44,111 nucleotides of DNA from a virus: the IMG/VR virus record IMGVR_UViG_3300041809_000550, positions 1-44,111 of that record. One strand, 5' to 3'. Below, piece by piece: positions 15,415 through 23,216 of this stretch. The position numbers and the translations under genes are program-made. The notes beneath the pieces were generated by a model, which was given only the letters and a program-made list of their open reading frames with translations, searched no databases and was not told the DNA's origin. The stretch's first letter is position 1. The number at the start of each line of letters is the position of its first letter.

Positions 15415-15795
15415 ATGGAAGTCATTTTCTCGAAGCCTACAGTGCTCGGAAATCGCAGCTACAAAAAAGGCAAGCAAGAGGTGCCAGATAGCTTGGCCCA
15501 CAACTTGGCTTTCAAAAAGCTGATTCAATCTGGTGCGGTTCAAGTCGTGCCTCGTGATGCTGCACGTCAAAAAATCCAGACCGCAAAAGACACGAAAGTG
15601 CTTCAGAAGGCAAAGGCCATGAGAAAGGCCCATAAAGCTCTTCAATCGGCACAAGGAGCATCGAGCGCACATCCCGCCTCCTCGAGTGCATCCGGGTCTG
15701 TTCAGGCCCTTCCTACGCCCGCCAAGCCGATTTTGGCGGGGGCTACCGTGAAGGCTTCCGAGCCAGTAGCCCCCGTAACTGCGCAAGAGGAATAA
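15415..15795 (+). CDS. Tandem paralog with Ala/Ser/Pro-rich tail
   Basis: The first 50 of 126 residues repeat the fold of the preceding gene (I-F-x-[RK]-P-x-x-x-G pattern, then a Lys-rich turn and a hydrophobic helix). After that comes a basic helix (KDTKVLQKAKAMRKAHKALQ) and a low-complexity Ser/Ala/Pro tail. The tail could tether or interact with DNA or the capsid. No family recognised. AAGGA ribosome site. The tail's region may be a mosaic addition. Confidence 0.65.
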   Translation: MEVIFSKPTVLGNRSYKKGKQEVPDSLAHNLAFKKLIQSGAVQVVPRDAARQKIQTAKDTKVLQKAKAMRKAHKALQSAQGASSAHPASSSASGSVQALPTPAKPILAGATVKASEPVAPVTAQEE

Positions 15796-15798
15796 CGG

Positions 15799-16188
15799 AT
15801 GAATTTTGTCGTGGCTGACTTCAGAAAGGCTTACCCGGAATTCACGGACACCGTGAAGTACCCGGATACCCTTATCCAAGGGTGGGCCACTCTCGCCACG
15901 GCAATGGTCAACCCATGCGCCTGGAAAAGCCAAACCTGTTTGGGCATCAACCTCTATGTGGCTCACGAGATCACGCTTGAAGCGCAATCGGTAGCGGCTG
16001 CCAACATTGGCGGCACACCTGGCGGACAAGCTGGCGTAGTGAACACCAAGACGGTGGGCTCAGTGACGGTGGGCTACGACACTCAGCAAACCCAAGAGAA
16101 AAACGCGGGCTGGTGGAATCTCACCACCTACGGAAAACAGTTTTATCGACTCGCTAGAATCTTTGGTGCGGGGGTGGTGCAGCTATGA
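15799..16188 (+). CDS. DUF4054 head-completion (adaptor) protein
   Basis: The 129-residue product matches DUF4054: VADFRKAYPEFTDTVKYPDT at the start, LINLYVAHEITLEA-type helices in the middle, and AGWWNLTTYGKQFYRLARIF at the end. Members plug onto the portal as head-tail adaptors. It overlaps the next gene by 4 bp (ATGA). Position between capsid and tail-completion genes agrees. Confidence 0.85.
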   Translation: MNFVVADFRKAYPEFTDTVKYPDTLIQGWATLATAMVNPCAWKSQTCLGINLYVAHEITLEAQSVAAANIGGTPGGQAGVVNTKTVGSVTVGYDTQQTQEKNAGWWNLTTYGKQFYRLARIFGAGVVQL

Positions 16189-16709
16189 AGGCCACTCTCA
16201 CTGTCACATCTGACTTCACTAAGACTTTCAATGAGACGATTTCTCGTTTCAAGAAAGACGCTGTGCTTGTTGGAATTCCACAAGAGGACAATGAGCGTGA
16301 AAAGAAAACAAAAGGCACAGAGTCTGAAACTATTGGGAATGCTGCAATTTTGGCCATTAATCATTTCGGCAGCGAGAAAGCTCATATTCCGCCTCGCCCG
16401 GTCCTTACAACAGGAATTCGGAACGCGCAAAAAGCTATTGCTGAAGAGTTTAGAAAGGCTGCAAAAGGAGCGCTCTCGAAGGGCTCAGCTGCTCTCGAAA
16501 CCTATTACGAGAGAGTGGGAACCATCGCTAGCAATTCCTGCAAAAAAGTCATCAACGATCAAGAGGGCCTTAAAGAGCCATCGGAAGCAACACTAAAGGC
16601 TCGCAAGTACATCACTCAGTCGGGCTTTAAAGGCGAGAAAGCTCTCTTGGTGACTGGCCAACTTAGAAACGCAATAACCTATGTGGTGCAAAGCATATGG
16701 GGTCGATAG
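16185..16709 (+). CDS. Tail completion / neck protein, HK97 gp10-like
   Basis: This 174-residue protein has the core features of the gp10-like virion morphogenesis proteins: residues near 55-75 read ILAINHFGSEKAHIPPRPVL, the typical turn before a long helix, and near the C-terminus LLVTGQLRNAITYVV. It should close the head-tail joint or tail end. It overlaps both neighbours by a few bases. Confidence 0.75.
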   Translation: MKATLTVTSDFTKTFNETISRFKKDAVLVGIPQEDNEREKKTKGTESETIGNAAILAINHFGSEKAHIPPRPVLTTGIRNAQKAIAEEFRKAAKGALSKGSAALETYYERVGTIASNSCKKVINDQEGLKEPSEATLKARKYITQSGFKGEKALLVTGQLRNAITYVVQSIWGR

Positions 16710-17065
16710 ACGTTTCTGAATTACTCGCCGATCCTGATTTGGTTCAGCCACTCACGCTGATCAAGCGCACCGCGTGCCGCGATAGCTTCGGGCAGAATCA
16801 ACTTCAAGAAACAGGTTATCCGATCGTTGGCAGCGTTCAGCCCGTGAGCGGAAAAACTCTTCAGCGCTTACCCGAAGCCATGCGAGTGGCTAACGTTCAA
16901 AGTTTTTGGGTGAAACATAAACTGGTGTCAGACAGTCGCGACAAGTACCCAGACATCATCGTCAAAAACGGCAAGCGCTTCACCGTGCAAGTTGTTTTTG
17001 ATTGGAGTGACTGGGGCTCTGGCTGGACCGAAGGAACTTGTGTTGCAGAAAGGCCAGCCGGATGA
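16697..17065 (+). CDS. Head-tail connector / neck protein
   Basis: The 122-residue product begins DVSELLADPDLVQPLTL and contains GKTLQRLPEAMRVANVQSFW, features of a family of small neck or stopper proteins that lies between gp10-like and neck-terminator genes in related myoviruses. The 3' part (GKRFTVQVVFDWSDWGSGW) is beta-rich. Function is inferred from position and pattern. It overlaps the next gene by ATGA. Confidence 0.65.
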   Translation: MGSIDVSELLADPDLVQPLTLIKRTACRDSFGQNQLQETGYPIVGSVQPVSGKTLQRLPEAMRVANVQSFWVKHKLVSDSRDKYPDIIVKNGKRFTVQVVFDWSDWGSGWTEGTCVAERPAG

Positions 17066-17664
17066 CGCAAAATAATAGCGCAAGCGGTGGCTACTTACTT
17101 CCGCAAACACAGCCCTCACCGTTTGGCACTCTCACTTTTGAGCAGTTTCTTCAGACGGTGCTTGTCGGCATTTCAGGGCTTCCTGGTGATCTTGTTGTCC
17201 CTCGTTGGCAGATAGATCCACCCACTTACCCTGACATCACGGTGAACTGGCTTTCATTCGGGCTCAGTGAAGACGATTCAGACACCAATGCTTACGTGGG
17301 CGTTGACGACAACGGCAACAATCAATTCATGCGGATGGAAGCTCTCACTCTTCAATGCACTTTCTACGGGCTACAAAGCCTTGAGTACGGGAAAGCTTTG
17401 CGTGATGGCCTTCAGATTAAGCAGAATCTCGAAGCTCTTCAGAAAGCCAACATGGGCTTTGTGAACACTTCGCGCATGACTCGCGTTCCTGATCTCGTCA
17501 ACGAGCGCTGGGTGGATCGCTGGGAAATGAGTGTTTATTTAAGACGCGAAATTTTGCGCGTTTATCCGATTCTTACTTTCTTAAGTGGATCGGGCTCACT
17601 GATTGCCAACGTGAGTAGCGGAACAAAAACAGTTGAAATTGCCGTCAATGGGCAGGAAGGTTAA
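17062..17664 (+). CDS. Neck terminator protein, LIC_12616-like
   Basis: I chose the ATG at 17062 because it overlaps the previous stop (ATGA). The 200-residue product has GDLVVPRWQIDPPTYPDIT followed by WLSFGLSEDDSD, a central LEYGKALRDGLQIKQNLEAL, and RWEMSVYLRREILRVYPIL, the pattern of the phage neck terminator family that precedes sheath genes in similar phages. It would form the ring where the tail joins the neck. Confidence 0.72.
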   Translation: MTQNNSASGGYLLPQTQPSPFGTLTFEQFLQTVLVGISGLPGDLVVPRWQIDPPTYPDITVNWLSFGLSEDDSDTNAYVGVDDNGNNQFMRMEALTLQCTFYGLQSLEYGKALRDGLQIKQNLEALQKANMGFVNTSRMTRVPDLVNERWVDRWEMSVYLRREILRVYPILTFLSGSGSLIANVSSGTKTVEIAVNGQEG

Positions 17665-17667
17665 TCC

Positions 17668-18069
17668 ATGAGAAAAATATTTTCACTACTTGCAATCGTT
17701 GCAGCTTTAATTTCGGCGCAAGCTTTTGCTAACGTCGTACCTGTTGGGCAGGTTGTTTTCCCAACGGCAACAATTCCGATCAGCACCACGACAAGCAATG
17801 CGATTTCCACCAACGGGATGTCTCTTGTCGGATGTCAGCTTCCTGCAACGATGACAGGAACGTCGATCAGCTTCACTGTGGCTACGACTTTAGCCGGAAC
17901 TTATCAAGAGCTTGATAATGCCAGCGGGAAAGTCACTTACACCATAGCTGGTGGAAAGTTTATTGCGATCAACCCCGTGGACTTTTACGGTGTTCAATTT
18001 TTCAAAATTGTATCCGGGTCTTCTGAAGCCGCCGCAAGAAGTCTTGCGTGCACAATGAAAGGAATCTAA
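17668..18069 (+). CDS. Small protein with Sec signal peptide in tail module
   Basis: The 133-residue product begins MRKIFSLLAIVAALISAQAF with an A-N junction at about 22-23, a textbook signal peptide. The mature part is Thr/Ser-rich and beta-like (TGTSISFTVATTLAGTYQEL, then KVTYTIAGGKFIAINPVDF), and two Cys may form a disulfide. It lies between neck and sheath genes with only a few bases on each side. Placement in the late operon suggests a virion-associated or surface-exposed protein. The signal peptide is hard to reconcile with cytoplasmic assembly. Confidence 0.65.
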   Translation: MRKIFSLLAIVAALISAQAFANVVPVGQVVFPTATIPISTTTSNAISTNGMSLVGCQLPATMTGTSISFTVATTLAGTYQELDNASGKVTYTIAGGKFIAINPVDFYGVQFFKIVSGSSEAAARSLACTMKGI

Positions 18070-18072
18070 GTC

Positions 18073-19878
18073 ATGCTAGATATTTCGAGATTAATTAGCG
18101 TTCAGACGGTTATCACACAAGGCGGCGCTCAAGGGCGACTGTTCAATCAAGCTCTCGCAATTGGTGACTCCAACGTCATCAGTGGGCTTCAGCGTATCCG
18201 AAACTATTCTAGCTTGCCGGAAGTGGCTGCCGATTTCGGAATTAATGTGCCAGAATATCTCGCCGCTGAAATTTATTTTGAACAGAAGCCAACCCCAACG
18301 AATTTTGCAGCAGGCAGATGGTTGAGAACAGCAACGGCTGGCATGTTACAAGGGGCAATTTTGAGCCTTTCTCAACAGGCTATCACTCTCTTCAATCAAA
18401 TCACGAGCGGTGGCTTTGATGTCACTGTTGATGGAGTAGCAAAAACTCTCACGGCTCTCAACTTCTCGGCAGCCACCACACTTAATGGTGTGGCTTCAGC
18501 GATCACCACGGCTCTTTCTGCATCAGCTGTTTGTACTTGGGATGGCTTTCAGTTTGTAATCACGAGCGCCACAACTGGCGCGGGTGTAGAAGCAACGGGA
18601 ACGATCACCCTTACCGGCACTGGAACTGCATCAGACACCGTTACTGTAAACGGCACGGTGGTGACATTGGTGTCATCAGCCCCTACCGGCAATCAAGTGT
18701 TGATCGGTGGAACGGCTGCAATCACGGCAGCAAACCTCTGGGCTTTCTTGCTCAACTCCACTGATGTGAATATCAGTAAAGGGACATACACCTTGAGTGG
18801 TGCTGTGATCACTTGCACCTTCTATGAAGTGGGAACGGTCGGAAACGCTTTTACGCTCGCAAAATCCAGCACTGCAATCACCATTTCGGGTGGGACTCTC
18901 GCGGGTGGCTTAAACCCATCCTCCGTGAGCTACGCCACTTCACCAGCATCAGGTCAAGACATCTCGTCTCTCTTGGGCTTGACAGCGGCTCTCGCACTTC
19001 CTTTGGTGCCAGGTTATGCGGCTGAGACTGCTCTTGCGGCAGTTGTCGCGTGTGATGTGGCTTCTAAAAACTGGTACGGCATGGGCTTCGCGGCTTCTGT
19101 CATGCCTTCTGATTCAGACTACCTTGCGATTGCGGCTTTCATTGAAGCTGATCCGATTACTCGCATGTTTGGTGTGACCACTCAAGAAACTGGTGTTCTC
19201 ACCACGCAAGTCAGTAATGACATTGCGAGCGAGATGATGGCTCTCAACTATGAGCAAAGTTTTGTGATGTATTCCAGCACAAATCTTTACGCCGCTTTCG
19301 CAGTTTTCGGAAACCTTTTGACCATCAACCTCTCTGGAAGCAACACTTTCAAAACGATGATGTATCAACAGGCCATTGGGATCGCGGCAGAATTGCTTGA
19401 TGATTCTGAAGCCGATGCACTCGAAGCAAAACGATGTAGCGTGTTTGTGGCTTACGATAACAACACCAGCATCCTTCAATATGGAACGATGGCAGGGCCA
19501 GTCTTTATTGATGAAACTTTTGGTACTGATGCACTGGCTGATGCTTCTCAAACCGCTTACTACAACGTGCTTTATACGGCTGGAACGAAGGTGCCTCAAA
19601 CCGATGCTGGCGATCAGCAATTCTCTGTGGCTCTTGCACAGGTACAGCAACAGTTTGTCACCAACGGGTTTCTCGCACCAGGTACGTGGAACGCACCAGG
19701 GTTTGGGCAGCTCTTAGAGGGGCAATATCTTAAACTCGGATACTACGTTTATATGCAGCCTTTGGCTCAGCAATCTGAAGCCGATCGTGCAGCGAGAAAA
19801 GGCCCTCCATTCCAAATCGCGTCTAAACTTGCTGGCGCAAACCAAACGGGCCAAGTGCTCATCACCATCAATCAATAA
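18073..19878 (+). CDS. Contractile tail sheath protein, DUF3383 family
   Basis: This 601-residue protein belongs to the DUF3383 sheath family: LISVQTVITQGGAQGRLFNQ at the start, YLAAEIYFEQKPTPTNFAAG, then VSYATSPASGQDISSLLGLT at about 284-303 followed by ALPLVPGYAAETALAAV. An extra module (about residues 174-279) is inserted between VITSATTGAG and the VSYATS segment where family members are usually contiguous. The same module occurs in the J-like protein gene. The C-terminal part (FVTNGFLAPGTWNAPGFG, LGYYVYMQPLAQQ) is typical sheath. It builds the contractile tail. Confidence 0.88.
   Translation: MLDISRLISVQTVITQGGAQGRLFNQALAIGDSNVISGLQRIRNYSSLPEVAADFGINVPEYLAAEIYFEQKPTPTNFAAGRWLRTATAGMLQGAILSLSQQAITLFNQITSGGFDVTVDGVAKTLTALNFSAATTLNGVASAITTALSASAVCTWDGFQFVITSATTGAGVEATGTITLTGTGTASDTVTVNGTVVTLVSSAPTGNQVLIGGTAAITAANLWAFLLNSTDVNISKGTYTLSGAVITCTFYEVGTVGNAFTLAKSSTAITISGGTLAGGLNPSSVSYATSPASGQDISSLLGLTAALALPLVPGYAAETALAAVVACDVASKNWYGMGFAASVMPSDSDYLAIAAFIEADPITRMFGVTTQETGVLTTQVSNDIASEMMALNYEQSFVMYSSTNLYAAFAVFGNLLTINLSGSNTFKTMMYQQAIGIAAELLDDSEADALEAKRCSVFVAYDNNTSILQYGTMAGPVFIDETFGTDALADASQTAYYNVLYTAGTKVPQTDAGDQQFSVALAQVQQQFVTNGFLAPGTWNAPGFGQLLEGQYLKLGYYVYMQPLAQQSEADRAARKGPPFQIASKLAGANQTGQVLITINQ
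18592..18909 (+). repeat. Inserted beta-rich module in the sheath gene (copy A)
   Basis: This segment encodes about 106 residues starting [11 protein letters not shown], with TVTVNG, PTGNQVLIGG, LWAFL and FTLAKSSTAITISGGTL. It shares about half its residues by eye with the copy in the J-like gene, and it is placed between otherwise adjoining sheath motifs. It is likely a decoration domain on the tail surface. Confidence 0.6.
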
Positions 19879-19890
19879 GGGGATTAGACA

Positions 19891-20331
19891 ATGACTTACT
19901 CATTTTTAGATATCAGTTGTTTGATGGCGGGTCCGGGGATCGCCGCAAACCTAGCAGCCGGTGCCAGTGCAGCGGAAGAGGGCATCACCATCGAGCCAAC
20001 CACAGACAAAAACGTGATGACCATTGGTGCGGATGGCACAGGTCAACACTCTTTGGTGGCAGATGATTCATGCAAAATCACGATCAGGCTTCTTAAGACT
20101 TCGCCACAAAACGCAATTTTGATGGCAGCCTACGACGCTCAAAGCTTGTCTTCAGCCGTGTGGGGCATCAACACCTTCACCTGCTCTGACAGTGCTCGTG
20201 GTGACTTCACCGTGATCCAACAGGCAGCGTTTAAGAAGCGCCCAACTCTCACCTACGCAAAAGAAGGCGGGATGATGGAGTGGGAGTTTGATGGCATCCA
20301 AGTCAACTCAATCTTGGGTGGCGGGATCTAA
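19891..20331 (+). CDS. Tail tube protein, DUF3277 family
   Basis: The 146-residue product fits DUF3277: it begins MTYSFLDISCLMAGPGIAAN, has EEGITIEPTTDKNVMTIGAD, SLVADDSCKITIRLLKTSPQ and ends KEGGMMEWEFDGIQVNSILG. It follows the sheath gene, as in other contractile tails. A strong hairpin lies just after. Highly expressed, with a GGGG ribosome site. Confidence 0.87.
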   Translation: MTYSFLDISCLMAGPGIAANLAAGASAAEEGITIEPTTDKNVMTIGADGTGQHSLVADDSCKITIRLLKTSPQNAILMAAYDAQSLSSAVWGINTFTCSDSARGDFTVIQQAAFKKRPTLTYAKEGGMMEWEFDGIQVNSILGGGI

Positions 20332-20337
20332 TGACTT

Positions 20338-20387
20338 ATTTCCGGGCTAGTCGAATTGAACGACAAGGGGACTAGCCCGGAAATTTT
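20338..20387. terminator. 15-bp hairpin after tail tube gene
   Basis: ATTTCCGGGCTAGTC at 20338-20352 pairs with GACTAGCCCGGAAAT at 20370-20384 around a 17-base loop; the next bases are T-rich (TTTT to 20387). It is a probable intrinsic or partial terminator that lowers downstream expression, protecting the high-copy sheath and tube transcripts. Confidence 0.65.
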
Positions 20388-20406
20388 ATGAAAGGAACGA
20401 ACGAAA

Positions 20407-20850
20407 ATGAGCGAAAGAGATTTCACAGCAGGCGGTAGAGAATTCAAGCTGAGCAAGATTGATCCCTTCAAGCAATTCCATATTGTGAGAAGACTCGGGC
20501 CAATTTTAGGCGATATCATCCCAGTGGCTCAGAAGATCAAGAGCACGCTTTCCGGCACAGAAACCGAAGATCAAAAGTTTGAAACGATCGCACAGATTGC
20601 TCAGCCTATTTTAAATGGGCTGTCTAAGCTTTCTGATGAAGACGCAAACAAGGTACTCTTAGGTCTTTTGTCGGCTGTGGAAGTGAAGCAAGCCCCTGCC
20701 GGTAACTGGGCTCGGATCGCACGCGATGAAAATTTAATGATCCAAGATGTGGACTTGCCAGTGCTGCTTCAAGCGGCAGGGAGGGCTTTCGCGTTTAACC
20801 TCGCCGGTTTTTTCGCTATTGCCCCCCAGATTTCCCACGGCGGGAAGTAG
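20407..20850 (+). CDS. Tail assembly chaperone (short, zero-frame product)
   Basis: This 147-residue product lies between tail tube and tape measure, where tail assembly chaperones always sit. It is helical, starting MSERDFTAGGREFKLSKIDP and then FKQFHIVRRLGPILGDIIPV. It carries a U UUU UUC heptamer near the end that would direct some ribosomes into the -1 frame, which is open to 21047. The two products would act like lambda G and GT on the tape measure protein. Good ribosome site (AAAGGA). Confidence 0.8.
   Translation: MSERDFTAGGREFKLSKIDPFKQFHIVRRLGPILGDIIPVAQKIKSTLSGTETEDQKFETIAQIAQPILNGLSKLSDEDANKVLLGLLSAVEVKQAPAGNWARIARDENLMIQDVDLPVLLQAAGRAFAFNLAGFFAIAPQISHGGK
20808..20846 (+). promoter_or_regulatory. 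Programmed -1 frameshift site (T TTT TTC) and stem-loop
   Basis: The zero-frame codons GGT TTT TTC place the slippery heptamer T-TTT-TTC at 20808-20814. Both tRNAs can re-pair after a -1 slip. A 5-bp hairpin TTCCC/GGGAA (20832-20836 with 20842-20846, loop ACGGC) follows 17 bases later, farther than ideal. The -1 frame stays open to the 21047 stop. A C6 run at 20822-20827 is a weaker second candidate. Confidence 0.65.
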
Positions 20851-21047
20851 AGACTAAACGCCCTGTGGTTTGGGTGGGCATGACAGACGGTGAAGAGTGG
20901 GTGATGCGGCCAGTGTTGAGGGGGATGTGTAAGTACGAAAGTCTGATTGATTGCAGTATAAGTTTGGAAGATATCTCTCGGATGAATGCAGCAATAGATG
21001 TTGAGAATGAAAACGAAACGAGACGGCAAAGGGCAAACGAGACATGA
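20814..21047 (+). CDS. C-terminal -1 extension of the tail assembly chaperone (GT-like)
   Basis: After a -1 slip at 20808-20814 translation continues in this frame for 77 codons to the stop at 21045-21047, giving a fusion of about 213 residues. The extension reads RYCPPDFPRREVETKRPVVW at first and continues with YESLIDCSISLEDISRMNAA. It has no start of its own with a ribosome site; an in-frame GTG at 20865 is not convincing. It overlaps the tape measure start by ATGA, as expected for GT-type products. Confidence 0.62.
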   Translation, partial: RYCPPDFPRREVETKRPVVWVGMTDGEEWVMRPVLRGMCKYESLIDCSISLEDISRMNAAIDVENENETRRQRANET

Positions 21048-22285
21048 CGGGTGAAGTGATTAAATCATTCTTGGTGGGCTTAGGGTTTGATGTGGATGAG
21101 AAATCTCTATCCGCATTCAATAAGGCCATCAATTCCGCAAGCGTGAGAATCTTGGCTCTCTATGGATCGATTCAGGCCGCAACAGCCGGTATTTTTGCAA
21201 GTATCGCAAGCGTTTCACAGGGCTTTGAAGACATGGGCTACCAGTTGAGATTGATCGCACCCGCGATGAATCGATGGCTCGTCATGAGGCAAGCGATGCT
21301 CGACGCCTACGCTCATGCTGGTGTGAATCTAACGCAAGTGGTGAGACAAGCCATTCTCTTCAATTATTCTCTTGCAAAAACAAAGTTTGCTCTCGAAGCC
21401 GTTTATAAATCGGTAGCTGCAAAATTCTTTCCTCTTCTCACTAAGCAGATGGATATTTTTAGGCAAAAGATTTTTCAAAACATGCCTAAGATCCAAGCCA
21501 CCCTAATGAGGTTTGTGGAATTCATTTTCAAAGCCTTCCGAGCAACAACAGAGCTAGGCACTCGTCTGTGGTCAATTCTTACTCGCGTGTGGGATTTTTT
21601 CACACGCCTTGATCACGCCACAAACGGCTGGTCTACCGCAATTTTAGGATTAGTCGCCGCGTGGAAGATTCTCAACTTAAGTTTTCTACTCACACCGTTT
21701 GGTGCAATTCTCGCTGGGCTCGCTGCCATTCTGGTGCTCTTTGATGATTTCAAAGTATGGCAAGAGGGTGGAAAATCCCTGTTTGATTGGAGTGCCGCCG
21801 TACCTGTGATCAAGGCTGTAGGCGATGCGCTCAGTGGCCTATACGACACGCTCAACTCAATGGTGGGTGTGCTCTTTGATGTCGCTCTGGCTTTCAGGCA
21901 GCTTTTCCACGGCGATTTCAGCGGTGCTTTAGATGCGCTCAAAGACGCAGGCAATGATGTGCTGGCCATCTTCACAAACCTTTGGGGTGTGATCAAAAAC
22001 ATCAGCTCTGCAATTGGTGGGGTAGGTGGGATCATCGGTGATCAGCTCGTGAAACTTTTCGGAAGTGGTGCCAATCCATTAGCGCCAGGCGCGGGGCCTG
22101 CCGGTGCCGCGAAGACTCAGCCACTCCTACCACCCGGTGCAAACTCTTCTCAAAGCGTGAATCAACAGACAAGCATCGTAGTGAATGGCAGTGCTGATGC
22201 TCATGCCGTTGGAAAGAACGTAGCAAGCCAGCAAGACCGTGTGAATTTCGACATGACTAGAAATCTGAAAGGGGCAATGCAATAA
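21044..22285 (+). CDS. Tape measure protein (short)
   Basis: This 413-residue protein is helical with hydrophobic segments at about 130-155 and 200-235, as in tape measures. It begins MTGEVIKSFLVGLGFDVDEK and ends with the conserved-looking TSIVVNGSADAHAVGKNVAS followed by RVNFDMTRNLKGAMQ. At about 0.15 nm per residue the tail would be about 60 nm, unusually short for a contractile tail. That estimate is inferred from a general relation. No murein hydrolase domain is evident. The gene starts inside the end of the chaperone extension. Confidence 0.85.
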   Translation: MTGEVIKSFLVGLGFDVDEKSLSAFNKAINSASVRILALYGSIQAATAGIFASIASVSQGFEDMGYQLRLIAPAMNRWLVMRQAMLDAYAHAGVNLTQVVRQAILFNYSLAKTKFALEAVYKSVAAKFFPLLTKQMDIFRQKIFQNMPKIQATLMRFVEFIFKAFRATTELGTRLWSILTRVWDFFTRLDHATNGWSTAILGLVAAWKILNLSFLLTPFGAILAGLAAILVLFDDFKVWQEGGKSLFDWSAAVPVIKAVGDALSGLYDTLNSMVGVLFDVALAFRQLFHGDFSGALDALKDAGNDVLAIFTNLWGVIKNISSAIGGVGGIIGDQLVKLFGSGANPLAPGAGPAGAAKTQPLLPPGANSSQSVNQQTSIVVNGSADAHAVGKNVASQQDRVNFDMTRNLKGAMQ

Positions 22286-22887
22286 TGGCCGGTTTTATTT
22301 TCCAGCCACAAACGCTTTTCTCAATCGGTCCTTCTCGCCAGTTTGGTGGTAACACCACTGCGCCCAACACCACCAACCCAGCATCGGGCAACGGCGGCCA
22401 GCCTATTTTTAAGGGCTATGTCACGATTACTGAAAATACCGTGGATGCAATTGAAATCACCCAACAGCCGGTGCAGCAAGGTGCCAACATCGCGGATCAC
22501 GCTTTTAAAAAGCCCACCAACTTATCCATTCAGATTTTGTTTCAAGCGAGTTTGACTCAATCTCTGTCCACCATTTATAAGAATCTGCTCGCTCTTCAAA
22601 ACTCGTTTCAGCCCTTTAACTGTACAACTCCTAAGCGCACGTATTACAACATGCTCTTTTCCGCGCTTGGTTTGACCACTGATAAGCAGAGTGAAAATAT
22701 TCTTTCGATTAATGCGAGCTTCCAACAAATCATCACGGTGCCGATTGGCATCACGACGGTTTCAAGATCCCAGCTCGCCAACCCTGGAAGTAACGGCGGC
22801 ACGGGCACCGCTGGTGTGAAGACTCTTCAGAGTGCTGCTTTCACGGGTTGGAATGCGATCACCGGACTTGTCTCGGGGGGTAACTGA
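22285..22887 (+). CDS. Dit-like baseplate/tail protein
   Basis: The 200-residue product has the core of the Dit-like N-terminal domain: KGYVTITENTVDAIEITQQP followed by IADHAFKKPTNLSIQILFQA. The C-terminal part is Asn/Gly/Ser-rich. It would form the ring below the tube that starts the baseplate. The start codon sits in a TAATG overlap with the tape measure stop, and the stop overlaps the next start by one base. Confidence 0.75.
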   Translation: MAGFIFQPQTLFSIGPSRQFGGNTTAPNTTNPASGNGGQPIFKGYVTITENTVDAIEITQQPVQQGANIADHAFKKPTNLSIQILFQASLTQSLSTIYKNLLALQNSFQPFNCTTPKRTYYNMLFSALGLTTDKQSENILSINASFQQIITVPIGITTVSRSQLANPGSNGGTGTAGVKTLQSAAFTGWNAITGLVSGGN

Positions 22888-23216
22888 TGCTCTCCTTCTT
22901 TTTGATCCCACTCACTAACGTGCCTCAACAGTTTCAGATTGTGCTCGCTGGTGTGACTTATCTTCTCACTTCTAAGTGGAACACTGCCGATGATTCAGGC
23001 TGGGTGCTCGACATTGCCGATCAAAACGACAATCCTCTTGCTGTAAACATCCCACTCATTACGGGTGCTGATTGCCTAGAGGGCCTTGATTATTTGGGCA
23101 TTGGGGGAAATCTTTACGTCAACACCTCTGGTGACACCCCAACAGCCGTGCCGACTTTGAATAACTTGGGCATTGACTCCAATCTTTATTTTGCAACGGC
23201 GGTGCCAAATGGCTAG
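22887..23216 (+). CDS. Baseplate plug protein, Pam3 gp18-like
   Basis: The 109-residue product has the signature of the Pam3-type plug domain: IPLTNVPQQFQIVLAGVTYL at the start, WNTADDSGWVLDIADQNDNP and a conserved LEGLDYLGIGGNLYVNT in the middle. The plug closes the tube lumen at the baseplate. It is tightly packed between Dit-like and hub genes. Confidence 0.75.
   Translation: MLSFFLIPLTNVPQQFQIVLAGVTYLLTSKWNTADDSGWVLDIADQNDNPLAVNIPLITGADCLEGLDYLGIGGNLYVNTSGDTPTAVPTLNNLGIDSNLYFATAVPNG

Noticed and set aside
20822-20827. C6 run as the frameshift site
   Set aside because: The A-site codon CAG cannot re-pair after a -1 slip, whereas T TTT TTC allows both tRNAs to do so. Kept only as a secondary possibility.
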